Source: Limnoperna fortunei (taxonomy: Eukaryota > Mollusca > Bivalvia > Mytilida > Modiolidae). Taken from it: a stretch of DNA of 64,000 bases. Numbering within the stretch: position 1 is the stretch's first letter; the number at the start of each line of letters is the position of its first letter. Under the pieces are notes generated by a model, which worked only from the letters and a program-made list of their open reading frames with translations, was not told the origin of the DNA and did no database searches. Below are positions 49,378 to 60,005 of this stretch, piece after piece. The translations under genes were made by a program, and so were the position numbers. Location of the stretch: assembly GCA_944474755.1 (NCBI GenBank), contig OX104114.1, positions 25,133,220 through 25,197,219 of the forward strand. Reading direction: 5' to 3'.

Positions 49378-49484
49378 GTTGTACAAAAAAGTTTCCGGAA
49401 TACATCCAACAAGTACAAAATATTTACACCTTTCATCTGTTTGAGTTTGATATAAACTGAGACAATTTACTCAGAATAGAATTG
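49378..49484 (+). pseudogene. Decayed PHYHD1-like exon, second copy
   Basis: This is the tandem-duplicate of 43430-43536, with the same frame breaks and the same lost donor site. Confidence 0.7.
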
Positions 49485-50908
49485 GTTTGCTATATTCAAT
49501 AACCTAGAAAAAAATGTTTGAATGTGAAGTATGTCACACAATTTAAGAGGTTTTAGTACATTTTATTAAGGTAAACTATCTAATTCAGATCCAAAAGAAA
49601 TCAGAATCTTGGGTAAACAGAGCATCAATTTCAGACACAAAAATTTTATCTATTTCCAAATTGCCAAAGAGAACCTACAACTTATTTTTCCTGAACAATA
49701 ATTATAATCTTAGTTTGGGCATATTTTGCAATTGTATACATTGATCTAAACTCAACATGTGTCACTAAAGAGGTTGTTAAAAGAAGAAAAGCAGTAAATT
49801 GATTTATTTAATTTTTCTGTGAATTGTATTGTTTGCCTTGAAATTAACTAGAGTTTTACCTATGAAATGAGTAGGTGAGGTAAAAACAAGTGAAATATGG
49901 ACACGATTAAATAAACATTACACAAGAAAAATCTGTATCGATGTCGTGCATTAGCTTTATTAAGTATAAAAAACAGGGCTCCGTATGTTTTGTCTATCAA
50001 GGGCAACTTGTAGTAAGGTTTGCCTATAAGTCGGCATTCCTCTTAAACAAATTTTTATCCCCAACTTATATGCAAGTAGATACGGTAATATTATTAATAT
50101 TATTCTCTACTTACAATTTATATGCTATTTACAACTCCAATTTGTTTTGTTGGATTTTTAAAGAGTTAAAATAATGTAGTATTAGTATATGACATTTGAA
50201 ATTTGATAGGGAAAACAGCGATAGATGTGTTAATATTTTGTTTTCGTCATTTGAACTGGACTATATCCCTCAGATTTGTCTTTTCCTGAACATAATCATT
50301 TTCTACGAACAATATATTAATGCAGAGTTTTTATTATTTCTGTATAAAAACTAATCGCCTATAAACCATATTTCGTTGTGGTTTAAACAGGAACCTATAA
50401 ATCAGTTATATTAGTTATACTAATCACAGGTTTAAACGATATAGTCAGAAATGTAATCCAATGGCAATTTTAATGACCAGGAAGAATTCAATATCCTTCA
50501 GAAATAAGATCTTCTTTTTCAGTATTATAAAAGATCCATCTGTTTTAGCTGTTTGTGTTCACCAATTTTATCAGTTTTAAATTTTTTGCAAAGTTAATCA
50601 TAATTAGCAGATGCTGAGACAGGTAAACCGGAATAGTAGGTGTGACGTCACAGATCGCACATTAATGGCTGCCTACATGGAGGCGGGAATTTCAAAATTT
50701 ATTATCACAAAATATTGATTTATTTCTTTATGGTGCAATTTTGTAACAAGAACATAGTTAAATACATTTATATAGGAATCTTCTGCTATCTTTTGCAAAG
50801 ATGTTTGGAGGGTTTCCTTCCCCTTTAAAAAGATAAAATGAGTGTTTTGAGATGTATTAGCTTTATTATGTCAGCGATCAATTTAGCTTAATTTATCCTT
50901 AATGTAAG

Positions 50909-51430
50909 TTCAGCTATTCTCGTCATTTGGCGTCTGTCATCTTGTTGTCGTCATCCGTAAACTGTTCACATGTTAATCTTCTTCTCCAAACAACTTCGTC
51001 AATAGGATTAAACTATATTTTATATACAGATCAATAGTTTCATTGGGTTGTACTTATTCAAGTTTTATTTTTGGTGCTTATAGAATATTTAATATGCCTG
51101 CAAGAGCCATTGATGCATTCTTATGGGCTGAAATTAACAATATCTGCTGTCATACCTCTTGACAGATTGACGTATGATATCGAAGAAAGACACCTCAAAC
51201 CTCTTATGGTCCTCTACTATGTTTTAATGTTTTTCTGATCCAAAATTAAAGAAGGCAACCACCGTGGAACATAGCTTTATATAGGATTCTATTGGAAATA
51301 TATATGCAGACAGCTTTAGAAAAAAATCCCAAAAATTCCAGCCAGATCGTGCACAAATGAAGGCAAGATAGTTTTTTCTATTTATGTATTTCGGTTCTCT
51401 TTTATGAATGATTATGTGGTCCTGATTATC
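50909..51430 (+). repeat. Old decayed family 1 relic, second copy
   Basis: This is the tandem-duplicate of 44961-45480; an A-run near 51320 is two bases longer here. Confidence 0.45.
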
Positions 51431-51972
51431 ATGGCTTCCACGGCAAGCCTGTTACTATTGCTGAAATTTCTGTTAAATCAATAGGCAGTTTTAAGTTTTA
51501 CATATATCTCTTGTCAAAAGTGATTTTTTAAATTCTATTTATTTCATATATAGGTGATGAATTTGGTATTTAGTAATATAAGTGTAAACCTGTCCAGTGT
51601 GACTTACCTTTCCATGCCATGGCATGTAACAAAAGTAGCCATAAACTTCAATTGAATTTACAAAATATTAGAATTTGTCAATGCACATAATATTTTTACA
51701 TACATATTTCTATATGTTAATGGTTCAAATGTCCACCCAGAATTATATTAAAAACAAACATTATTATTAATGTGTGATATCTCATTACAAATATGCGGGT
51801 GATTGGTGGTTAACTGATTTCTATAATTGCAGAGTTTTATAATTAAAAAATTATTACATTATGAATAAACGTTTGATTTTTCCATACACCGTTCCTATGT
51901 AGGTTGTACTAAATTCACTTGAAAAAATGATACTTATAATGTATGTATTAATCCTTGTAGATCAGATTATAT

Positions 51973-52404
51973 CTTAATCATTGTTATTTTAAAAATAAAT
52001 TGCTATTAATCTTCGTAATAATCCCATCCTTTTATCTTAATATTTAAAGAATGTTACCAATATTTGAATATAAATAAAATGTACGATAATACTGATTTTT
52101 AATTGGATGGAAAATATTTTTTATCAGACAATGTAAAAAAAATCGACATGGAGACTGCAACTTTTGACGTCATATACCGCGGAAAACTTGCAGTTTCGTT
52201 TTGATCATTTGTTTTTAAAAATGTCCGATTAAACAAATATAATTGTTCGGTTGAGATTATTTTAATGTTTTAATTTATTTATAAGTATTAAGTATAAAGG
52301 ATCGTTGTATGCTTAATTAACTGTAATGCATTTTATAAAGATCGTAAAAATGACCAAATAAAGTTACGATATCATATTGTATAACAAATGTAAAAAAATG
52401 TTAT
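51973..52404. other. Spacer before the LINE
   Basis: AT-rich sequence with no gene. The 5' boundary of the following LINE is not sharply visible and could lie in this stretch. Confidence 0.3.
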
Positions 52405-52418
52405 TATTCCTTGCGGAT

Positions 52419-52430
52419 CAAGATGGCGGA
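52419..52430 (+). promoter_or_regulatory. YY1-type motif at the LINE 5' end
   Basis: CAAGATGGCGGA fits the AANATGGCGG core bound by YY1 in animals. In mammalian L1 a YY1 site near the 5' end sets the transcription start. Here the position, about 200 bp before the ORF1 ATG, is compatible with a similar role, but that is inference. Confidence 0.4.
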
Positions 52431-53108
52431 ATAGACAGGTCGTATGTAAACATGGTCCGTAGCAAAAACTGTTTCTTGCATAACTGAATTGTGGAATATA
52501 CTGGATTTTCGTATCATAGTGATCTTCAATGATTTCAGAACATTCTTGGCCCATAAATGGGTAAAAAATCTGAGAGAAAGGACTGATTCTTATTCAACAG
52601 GTTTGACTCCACCCTATATATCCCAAATATGAATATTTCTCAGGTTATTTCACAGGCTAATGAATCAATATATGGCACAGTTAGTCCACAACATGTACTG
52701 CCCGATGTTTCATACATACAACCTTCTATGGCTGCACCTGTTCAGCAACAGCCACAACCGATTTTCCGACCGCCACCTCCTCTACCTCAACCTATTTACC
52801 CACTTCAAAGCACTCCAGTCCAAGATCATCCTCAACAGGGTACGACAAAACAAATATCAACGATACCATCGCAACAAACACAAATAATAGACATAAACAT
52901 GGCACTTCGAAGCATAATTACTAACATGCACATTATGAACAGTAGATTAGAAGGTTTTCACAATACGAACTGTTTAATACAACAAAAACTACAAAAACTA
53001 GATATCTTAGACGATATTAACAGAAAGCTTCAAATTGTGGAAGACAACATTTCAACCATGAAAAGAGAAATTAGTGAGATAAAAAACAGACAAGACCAAC
53101 AAGCCAAA

Positions 53109-53644
53109 ACACTAAACAATGAAGAGCGACACCACCACGAAATCGAAGATAGAGTAAGGTACATTGAGGGACAAAACATATGAAACTAGAACGAGAAAAA
53201 ATGAACTACACGAACAATTTCTTCAGTTTCAAACACATTCAATGAAATATAATATAATTTTCACTGGCTTGAATGAAACCGAAGAAGAAAATAGAGAACA
53301 AACAGAGGATGTAGTAAAAGAAACAGAGGATGTAGTAAAAGCATTAATCGAAAAGGAACTGGCCAATACACTAAACAATAAAGAGCGACACCACCACGAA
53401 ATCGAAGATAACGTAAGGTACATTGAAAGACAAAACATTAAACTAGAACGAGAAAAAAATGAACTACACGAACAATTTATTCAGTTTCAAACACATTCAA
53501 TGAAATATAATTTAATTTTCACTGGCTTGAATGAAACCGAAGAAGAAAATAGAAAACAAACAGAGGATGTGATAAAAGCATTCATCGAAAAGGAACTGGA
53601 AATAACAAATGCAAACTCGATCCAGTTTCAAAACGTCCATAGAC
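53109..53644 (+). repeat. Internal tandem duplication in ORF1
   Basis: A unit of about 268 bp starting GAGCGACACCACCACGAAAT at 53116 recurs at 53384 with few changes. It doubles the end of the coiled coil and the start of the RNA-binding core. Within the first unit, the 21-bp phrase GAAACAGAGGATGTAGTAAAA is doubled again (53299-53340). Confidence 0.8.
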
Positions 53645-53651
53645 TGAAACC

Positions 53652-53657
53652 ACGCAA
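53652..53657 (+). repeat. Target-site duplication, left copy
   Basis: ACGCAA immediately precedes the 3' end of the nested LINE; the matching copy is at 56123-56128. Joining the flanks through one copy restores an ORF1 reading with ...KPRN|GKPRSIIARF across the site. Confidence 0.75.
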
Positions 53658-56122
53658 GATAATATAAGATAATATTTATTGATATAAAAACCCAAAAATG
53701 AGTTGTTATCAGCAACAAACACAAGGAATACAGTATATACATAGAAAACAACAATTACATATATATATGTGGGATGTACCCATGAAACCACTGGGATGTT
53801 TCGACTGAGGAGACAACTGTATACAATTCATCATATATATATACTCAATAACATTACTTAATGATATAATGGGCTTATAAAAGCCTATTTCTATATTTAT
53901 AAAGTCCACTTATTCCTGAAATGCAACACATGCTAACATCATAATCATTACTTTGAAAAATGAAATGAAATTTTTCTGTGTCAGACATTTTAATAAAATC
54001 TGGAACAATATCAGAAATTCTTTTGAAAAAGTCTATGCGATATTCTTCGAGCTTAATGCATTTAATACTAAAGTGTAATTCATCTTCTACTTCAGTCTTA
54101 CATAATGGACATAATCTGTTGTCTAAACTGAGTTTTCTATGTCTACCCTTTTCAATCATTAAAGAGCTATTGCTTATACGAATTCTGACAAAATTTATAA
54201 GATCAGTTCTATCAGTGTCTAAAGTTAAAAATTTTTCCATTTCAAATTCTTTTTTAAATTGTTGATACGTTCTTAGCTTGTTTCTCGAGTTGATATTTGA
54301 ACTATTGGAAATTTTATCTTTCCAACTGTGGACAAACTTTTCTTTTAAATTTCTAGAAATTGCAAACATTAATCTATTTTTACTAAATGTATTTTGGTTT
54401 TGCCAGACATGATTAAACCCTGTTTTATGGAAGAGAAGTTTCATTTTCTCTTTTAACCAAAATGAAATATTATCATTAGAAAAATAACAACAGTTTATCA
54501 AACTATTACATTTTGAATTAATTAGATGATGCCAATAGCCAATAGATAACTTTAAGGCATCTATTGAACATGGGAACATCCCAAGTTCCCCAAGAACTGC
54601 ATTATTTGAAGCAGTTTTACTAACACCTAGAGTGTGTTTTGCAAATCTGATTTGCACTTTTGTCTGTGGGTATAATATATATCTATCTTCCAAAATTGTA
54701 TTCTCTTTTAATAAAGAATCTAAACATATAATTTCACTGCAGTAAAGAAGTATAGGTTTAACACATGCATCAAACAGTTTAATATTAATTAGAATATTCA
54801 AACGGTCTGAAAAAAGTGTTTTGTAAATACAAAATAAAGCTTTTCTTGCTTTTTTACATAGGTACTTATTAGCTTTTGCAAAACTACATGAAGGTTTGAA
54901 AATGATACCAAGGTATTTATATTCATTAGAAATTTCTAAGTCTTGATTATTTAATGAAAAGCGATATGAATTTATCAGTCTACCAGACTTGTTAAAAATC
55001 ATAACTTTGAATTTTCCAATATTAACAGAGAAGTTCCACATACTACAATAATCATATAACTTATCTAAACAACTTTGTAACCCCTTTTCTGATTCTGATA
55101 TTAAAACAATGTCATCAGCATACAAAAGAGATGAGACTTTAACACTATCAATAGTAACTGGGTCACATGAGTAGTCAAATATCTTTGTCATATCATTTAA
55201 ATAAATGGAAAAAAGTGTAGGACTTAAAATGCATCCTTGTTTTACACCAATTTTTGATGAAAACATATTAGTACAACCATCTGAAGTTTTGATAGAATAA
55301 TGAACTTCATCATACATATTTTTAAGGATATTGAAAAAATTGCCAGATATATTGTATTTGCATAATTTATATAATAAAGCTTCTCTATTGATGGTATCAA
55401 AAGCCTTATGTAGGTCAATAAAACAAACATATAAACGTTTTGACATTCTGAAAGATTTATCAATTAAACATTTCAAAGTAAAAATATGATCACTAGTTCT
55501 GCAATTTTTTCTGAATCCTATTTGTTCATTACATAAAATGTTATTTTGATCCAAAAATTTATCTAAACGATTTGATAATATTTTAGAAAAAAATTTTCCA
55601 AAACAACTTGATAGGGCGACTCCTCTGTAATTGGCAGGATTATTAAAACAGCCCCCTTTAAAAATAGGTTTGATAAAATTTTCTTTCCATAAATCTGGAT
55701 AGATTCCATGTTTAATGATAGAATTAAAAATACTTGCATAAAACTTTGTGTTGAAAATACAAGAAATTCTTAACATTTCATTAAGTATACCATCAGGCCC
55801 ACTGGCCTTACCATTTTTTAATTCCCTGACAGCTTTAAGTACCTCCTCAGTCGAAACATCCATATTAAGTATCTCTGAGTTGTAATTATTATCTATAAAT
55901 GCTTCAATGTTTGAAAAATTATTTACATGTTTTATATTCATTAATTCTGTGAAATAGTTTACCCATTCGGTAGGAGATATGTTGGTACTGGGGTCTTCTT
56001 TTGCTTGGTTTTTTAATTGATTTATTTTTGCCCAAAATTCAGCTGGATTTCTTTCCTCTGAATCAAGAATATTTTTCATTAAATTATTTTTAAATAATCT
56101 ATTTTTCTTTCTGATCAATTTG
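53658..56122 (-). mobile_element. Nested 5'-truncated LINE inserted in ORF1 of the outer LINE
   Basis: The element is 2465 bp between ACGCAA target duplications, in opposite orientation to its host. It begins in mid-frame (KLIRKKNRLF), in the linker between endonuclease and reverse transcriptase. It is therefore 5'-truncated, as usual for target-primed insertion. On minus, the 3' end has AATAAA (53675-53680 on plus) and a short TATTATC-type AT tail. It is younger than the outer LINE, since its reading frame is intact. Confidence 0.85.
53875..56121 (-). CDS. LINE reverse transcriptase, open but lacking endonuclease
   Basis: This is an uninterrupted frame of about 748 codons, without a true start because the element is truncated. 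Counting from the TTG at 56116-56118, it shows NGKASGPDGILNEML (about 102-116), the palm motif A FIDLHKAFDTI (233-243), motif B GVKQGCILSPTLF (291-303) and motif C LLYADDIVLI (331-340). A C-terminal zinc-like CPLC...H..C segment lies near residues 685-700. This is the full RT domain of an APE-type non-LTR element. Without the endonuclease and its own promoter it is probably not mobile by itself. The clade was not assigned. Confidence 0.85.
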   Translation of the reverse strand, partial: KLIRKKNRLFKNNLMKNILDSEERNPAEFWAKINQLKNQAKEDPSTNISPTEWVNYFTELMNIKHVNNFSNIEAFIDNNYNSEILNMDVSTEEVLKAVRELKNGKASGPDGILNEMLRISCIFNTKFYASIFNSIIKHGIYPDLWKENFIKPIFKGGCFNNPANYRGVALSSCFGKFFSKILSNRLDKFLDQNNILCNEQIGFRKNCRTSDHIFTLKCLIDKSFRMSKRLYVCFIDLHKAFDTINREALLYKLCKYNISGNFFNILKNMYDEVHYSIKTSDGCTNMFSSKIGVKQGCILSPTLFSIYLNDMTKIFDYSCDPVTIDSVKVSSLLYADDIVLISESEKGLQSCLDKLYDYCSMWNFSVNIGKFKVMIFNKSGRLINSYRFSLNNQDLEISNEYKYLGIIFKPSCSFAKANKYLCKKARKALFCIYKTLFSDRLNILINIKLFDACVKPILLYCSEIICLDSLLKENTILEDRYILYPQTKVQIRFAKHTLGVSKTASNNAVLGELGMFPCSIDALKLSIGYWHHLINSKCNSLINCCYFSNDNISFWLKEKMKLLFHKTGFNHVWQNQNTFSKNRLMFAISRNLKEKFVHSWKDKISNSSNINSRNKLRTYQQFKKEFEMEKFLTLDTDRTDLINFVRIRISNSSLMIEKGRHRKLSLDNRLCPLCKTEVEDELHFSIKCIKLEEYRIDFFKRISDIVPDFIKMSDTEKFHFIFQSNDYDVSMCCISGISGLYKYRNRLL

Positions 56123-56128
56123 ACGCAA
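56123..56128 (+). repeat. Target-site duplication, right copy
   Basis: ACGCAA is the second copy of the host sequence on the 5' side of the nested element; the ORF1 reading resumes directly after it. Confidence 0.75.
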
Positions 56129-56408
56129 TGGTAAACCCAGATCTATAATAGCTAGATTTACTTACTATTCAGACCACCAGCGTGTTCTTAGCGTGGTAGC
56201 TAGTAAACTAAAACTAAAACCTCAATATTCCGTCTACCAACAATACCCTCAAGAAATTAATAATAGGCGTCGTGCATTGGTTCCAAAACTTAAAGAATTT
56301 CAACGACAACGTAGAAATGCCAGAATTGTTTATGACAAACTAATTGTAGACGGTCGTCAATATTTTCCTGAAACCCATGACGAGCCTCATATTCCTGGAC
56401 ACAGATAG
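56129..56408 (+). pseudogene. LINE ORF1, C-terminal domain
   Basis: This is the continuation of ORF1 after the nested insertion: GKPRSIIARFTYYSDHQRVL, then KLKLKPQYSVYQQYPQEI and RIVYDKLIVDGRQY. It is the typical C-terminal domain of LINE ORF1 proteins (PR.IIA.F, then a QQYP.EI..RR basic stretch). It ends at TAG 56406-56408, which is in the same frame as the endonuclease that follows. Confidence 0.75.
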
Positions 56409-57449
56409 GTTTACACATCGGACACACATGAACAGTTGTCAAGAAACAGTTTGAACATAACATTTCTCAATGTGTGTGGTTTAAAATCAAAACTTTTAAA
56501 TGTTGACTTTTGTGATATGATTAAAAATTATGATATTATATGTTTCTTAGAATCAAAACTAGATCAATTTGTTGTTTTAAATATCCCAGATGAATATGAC
56601 TATATTATGAAAAATGGAAAATCTAAAAAAAGAAAATCTGGAGGTATTGTAATTATTTTCAAGAAATTCCTATCAAATTATGTTACTTTTTTAAAATCAG
56701 ACTCAGAATTTATCCAATGGTTTGAGATTTCTCCAAATTATACAGGCCTTCCAGAAAAGTTACTTTTAGGTTCTGTTTATATTCCACCAGAAAATTCAAA
56801 ATATGCATCTGATAATGCTTTCGAAGAAATTGAGTCTGAACTTATACATGTTTCATCAAATAGCGCAAATTATGTCTCTCTTTTCGGAGATTTTAATGGA
56901 AGAACTAGCACTTTACCTGATTACGCTATTCCTCATAATGATTTGCTTGAAACTATAGTTTTCCTAGATGAATATGATGACGACACAATTAGGAAAATGT
57001 ATTCATATCAATTTTTAATAGAAAACAATATACCCCTGGATCGAATTTCAAAAGATGTAGGAAGAGTAAACAACTATGGTAGAAAAATTATCGAGATGTG
57101 TAAATATTGTTCTCTATATATAGCTAATGGTAGAATTGTTGATGACAAATTCATTGGAAAAACTACGTGTAAAGATATAAGTGTTATTGATTATTTATTA
57201 TTATCTATTGATCTATTTAGTTGTGTTGATAGATTTAACGTACAAGACTTTGATCCGATGTTTTCAGATGTGCACTATAGAATCAACTTTACATTTTCTT
57301 TCCAAAAAGATAAATTTGTAAATCGTAATATATGTAATAGTACTCCAAAACATTATGTTAGATGGAAATCCGACACTTTTATCCAAAGGGAAAGGAAAAC
57401 TAAATATTCAGAAAGTAAACCTTGGTTTAACATAGATTGTAAGAAATAA
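56409..57449 (+). pseudogene. LINE ORF2, APE-type endonuclease domain
   Basis: Open frame without an ATG before the domain. The endonuclease motifs are in order: NITFLNVCGLKSK, IICFLESKLD (catalytic Glu), SGGIVIIF, LFGDFNGRTS (GDFN), ISVIDYLLLS and FSDVHYRINF (SD.H). It is probably read through from ORF1 across TAG 56406-56408, or the stop is a mutation. The frame ends at TAA 57447-57449, where an A-rich stretch indicates a frameshift into the next segment. The domain nicks the target DNA to prime reverse transcription. Confidence 0.8.
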
Positions 57450-59940
57450 AAGACGCGTACCATAAAATTAAAAAAGATTATAGTAAAAAAAAGTGATATT
57501 AAGAAATCGTCTCCGGATTACAAAAAGCAAATGAATATGAGCTATAAAAAGTATCAAAATAAATGCACTTTTGACTTACTCCAGCATTCTAAATCAGACC
57601 CGAAAAAATTCTGGAATATTTTAAATAGATTAAATAATTTTAAAAAGACGAACCTGATATACCATTAGAAACTTTTTTTGAATATTTCAGAGATTTGAAT
57701 AATGACAATTCATATGATGCATCTAACGAATATGAAATTGATAGTGATGACCTTGAAAATTTTGCCACCAATAATCCTCGTATTAATGATATTCTTAATG
57801 GCCCTGTAACTAATGAAGAAGTTAAGAGGGCCATTTTGAATTTAAAAAACAGCAAAGCGCCGGGAGTAGATGAGGTACTTAATGAATATCTTAAAAATAT
57901 TCCGACTGAATTTATTAATGTCTTCTGTAAACTCTTTAATGTCATTCTCGATTCAGGAATTATACCTGAAAATTGGCTTATTGGAATAATTAAGCACATT
58001 TATAAAAATAATGATGACAAGTTGAACCCAGATAACTTTAGAGCAATTACACTTATTAGTTGTCTTGGTAAGCTATTCACCTCCATCTTGAATGCAATGT
58101 TAAGTGATTTTTCAAGTGAATTTGATATAATTTCTAAAAAATCAGGCAGGATTTAGAAAAGGTCATTCAACGATGGATAATATTTTTGTTCTTCCCTCTC
58201 TAATATCTCTATACTTATCCTCTGGAAAAAAGCTTTTTTGTACGTTTATAGACTTCAGGAAAGCTTTTGATACCATATGGAGAACAGGCCTGTGGAGGAA
58301 GCTTCAGAACAGCAATATTAATGGGAAGTGTTTCCGGTAATATACAATATGTATAATAATATCAAATCATGCGTGCTATATAAAAATAAAAAGTCAGAGT
58401 TTTTTCCTTGTCTCGTCGTAGTGCGTCAAGGGGAGAACCTGTCACCGTTTCTGTTTTCTATATTTTTGAATGACTTGGAGAATTTCTTTAAAAATTTGCA
58501 CTGTGAACCTCTGCCTCTGGTAAAGCAAAAAAGCCAAGACATATTACAAATATACTTGGAGATTTTTGCATTGCTCTATGCAGATGATACAGTTTTCTTT
58601 GCTGAATCCAGTGAAAATCTACAAGAGGCATTGGACATTTTTGAGATGTATTGTGATACGTGGAAACACTCTGTTAATACGAATAAAACAAAAGTTTTGA
58701 TATTCAATAAAAGAAAGGTCAGGAACACTTTCGATTTTAATTTAAGGGTGCATCACTTGAAATTGTAGATAGCTATACATATCTAGGCTTACTTATGAAA
58801 TATAATGGATCATTTAACGACTCCAAAACCAAACTGATAGAACAAGCACAGAAAGCCATGTTCGCATTGTTTACAAAAATTAGACATTTGAATTTACCTA
58901 TCGACATACAAATTAAACTTTTTGATAACCTCGTTGAACCAATCTTACTATACTGGTTCCGAAATATGGGGATATGAAAACAATGATAAGATAGAAAGGG
59001 TACATCTTCAATTTTGTAAACGTATTATAGGACTTCGAAAGAGTACTCCAAATTTTATGGTATACGGCGAACTTGGCAGATTCCCGCTCGATATCAATAT
59101 TAAAATAAGAATTATTTCTTTTTATAATAGATCGATGAAGGACGAAAACAAACTAAGTAGTACGTTTCTCAATTTGATACTTTACCTGCATAAAAATAAT
59201 ATTTGTAACTTTAAATGGTTATCCTATGTAAAATCAATTTTTGACGACTGTGGTTTAAGTTACATATTTACTAACCGACAATACTATGACATCACTCTGA
59301 TAAAACCGGTTATTAAACAGACATTAAGAGATCAGTTTATACAAAACTGGTTTAGAACTATAGACGATTCATCTAGAGGAAATTTTTACAGCTTATTTAA
59401 AAATCAATTTGGCATGGAAATATATCTCACTAATCTCCCGGAAAATGCAAAAATCTGGATAACAAAATTTTGATGCTGTAACATAAATATTCCAATAGAA
59501 AAAGGGAGATGGTACAATATCCCAAGAGAAAATAGAACAGTAAATTGTGTGATGATAATGTATTAGGAGATGAATACCATTATCTTTTTATGTGTAGAAA
59601 CTCTAAAATTTTAGAATTGAGAAAAAAATTCATTCCATCATACTATTCTCTATACCCTTCATCGGATAAAATGAAATATATGTTTACGTACTGTAATTCC
59701 AAATTATTAAGTAATATTGCTGTATTTGTTAAAAAATTATGTTCGCTTTTTTTAAATGTTAGCTCTGTGTATTTGTCTGTCTGTTCTGTCATCTGTCACC
59801 CTTCATCGGATAAAATGAAATATATGTTTATGTACTATAATTCAAAATTATTAAATAATATTGCTGTATTTGTTAAAAAATTATGTTCACTTTTTTAAAA
59901 TGTTAGCTCTATGTATTTGTCTGTCTGTTCTGTCATCTTA
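57450..59940 (+). pseudogene. LINE ORF2, reverse transcriptase and C-terminal region, frameshifted
   Basis: The domain is spread over frames 57695-58156, 58130-58335, 58328-58768, 58760-58960, 58922-59473 and 59545-59898. Readable motifs are SKAPGVDEVLNEYL, TFIDFRKAFDTIW, ENLSPFLFSIFLNDL (motif B, with the usual QG-x turn altered to QGEN), ALLYADDTVFFAES (YADD 58577-58588), YTYLGLL and RIIGLRKSTPNFMVYGELG. Near 59560 a zinc-like LGDEYHYLFMC closes it. At least six breaks make it non-functional. Confidence 0.8.
59656..59938 (+). repeat. Tandem duplication at the LINE 3' end
   Basis: A ~143-bp unit beginning CCCTTCATCGGATAAAATG at about 59656 repeats at about 59799, ending TTTGTCTGTCTGTTCTGTCATC in both. 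It doubles the last codons and the start of the 3' UTR. Confidence 0.8.
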
Positions 59941-60005
59941 TAATAAATGTATTTATAATGTCCTCATGTAACATGTGTCTGAGTGTAATAAAGAATCTGA
60001 ATCTG

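Larger units (their letters stand above)
46023..51972 (+). repeat. 5.95-kb direct tandem duplication, second copy
   Basis: It follows the first copy without spacer. The common end, TTGTAGATCAGATTATAT, is at about 46005-46022 and 51955-51972. The point changes against copy one are scattered (for example GATGGAGTC against GAGGGAGTC near 46159, CATAGAGG against CATACAGG near 47603, CGAATAAATA against CGATTAAATA near 49906). No insertion distinguishes the copies. Confidence 0.95.
52629..53657 (+). pseudogene. LINE ORF1, N-terminal part and RRM-like core
   Basis: It starts at ATG 52629; an in-frame stop lies shortly upstream. The N-terminus is rich in Pro and Gln (residues about 30-80, including a FRPPPPLPQP run). 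A coiled coil follows at about residues 110-180. The frame is lost near 53178 at the boundary of an internal duplication and resumes in 53164-53657. There the text KYNLIFTGLNETEEENRKQT and later FQNVHRLKP is the RRM-like RNA-binding core of ORF1 proteins. The reading is then cut by the nested LINE at 53658 and continues at 56129. ORF1 proteins bind the element's RNA and form the RNP. Confidence 0.75.
52405..60005 (+). mobile_element. Near full-length, decayed APE-type LINE (interrupted by a second LINE)
   Basis: Order on plus: 5' UTR with CAAGATGGCGGA, ORF1, APE-type endonuclease, reverse transcriptase, a C-terminal zinc-like segment, then AATAAA (59987-59992) and an (AATCTG)2 tail ending at 60005. 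Removing the nested minus-strand element leaves about 5.1 kb, a usual LINE size. Several frameshifts in the reverse transcriptase make it non-autonomous. The 5' boundary is approximate. A distant, more decayed relative is at 8440-9600. Confidence 0.8.
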
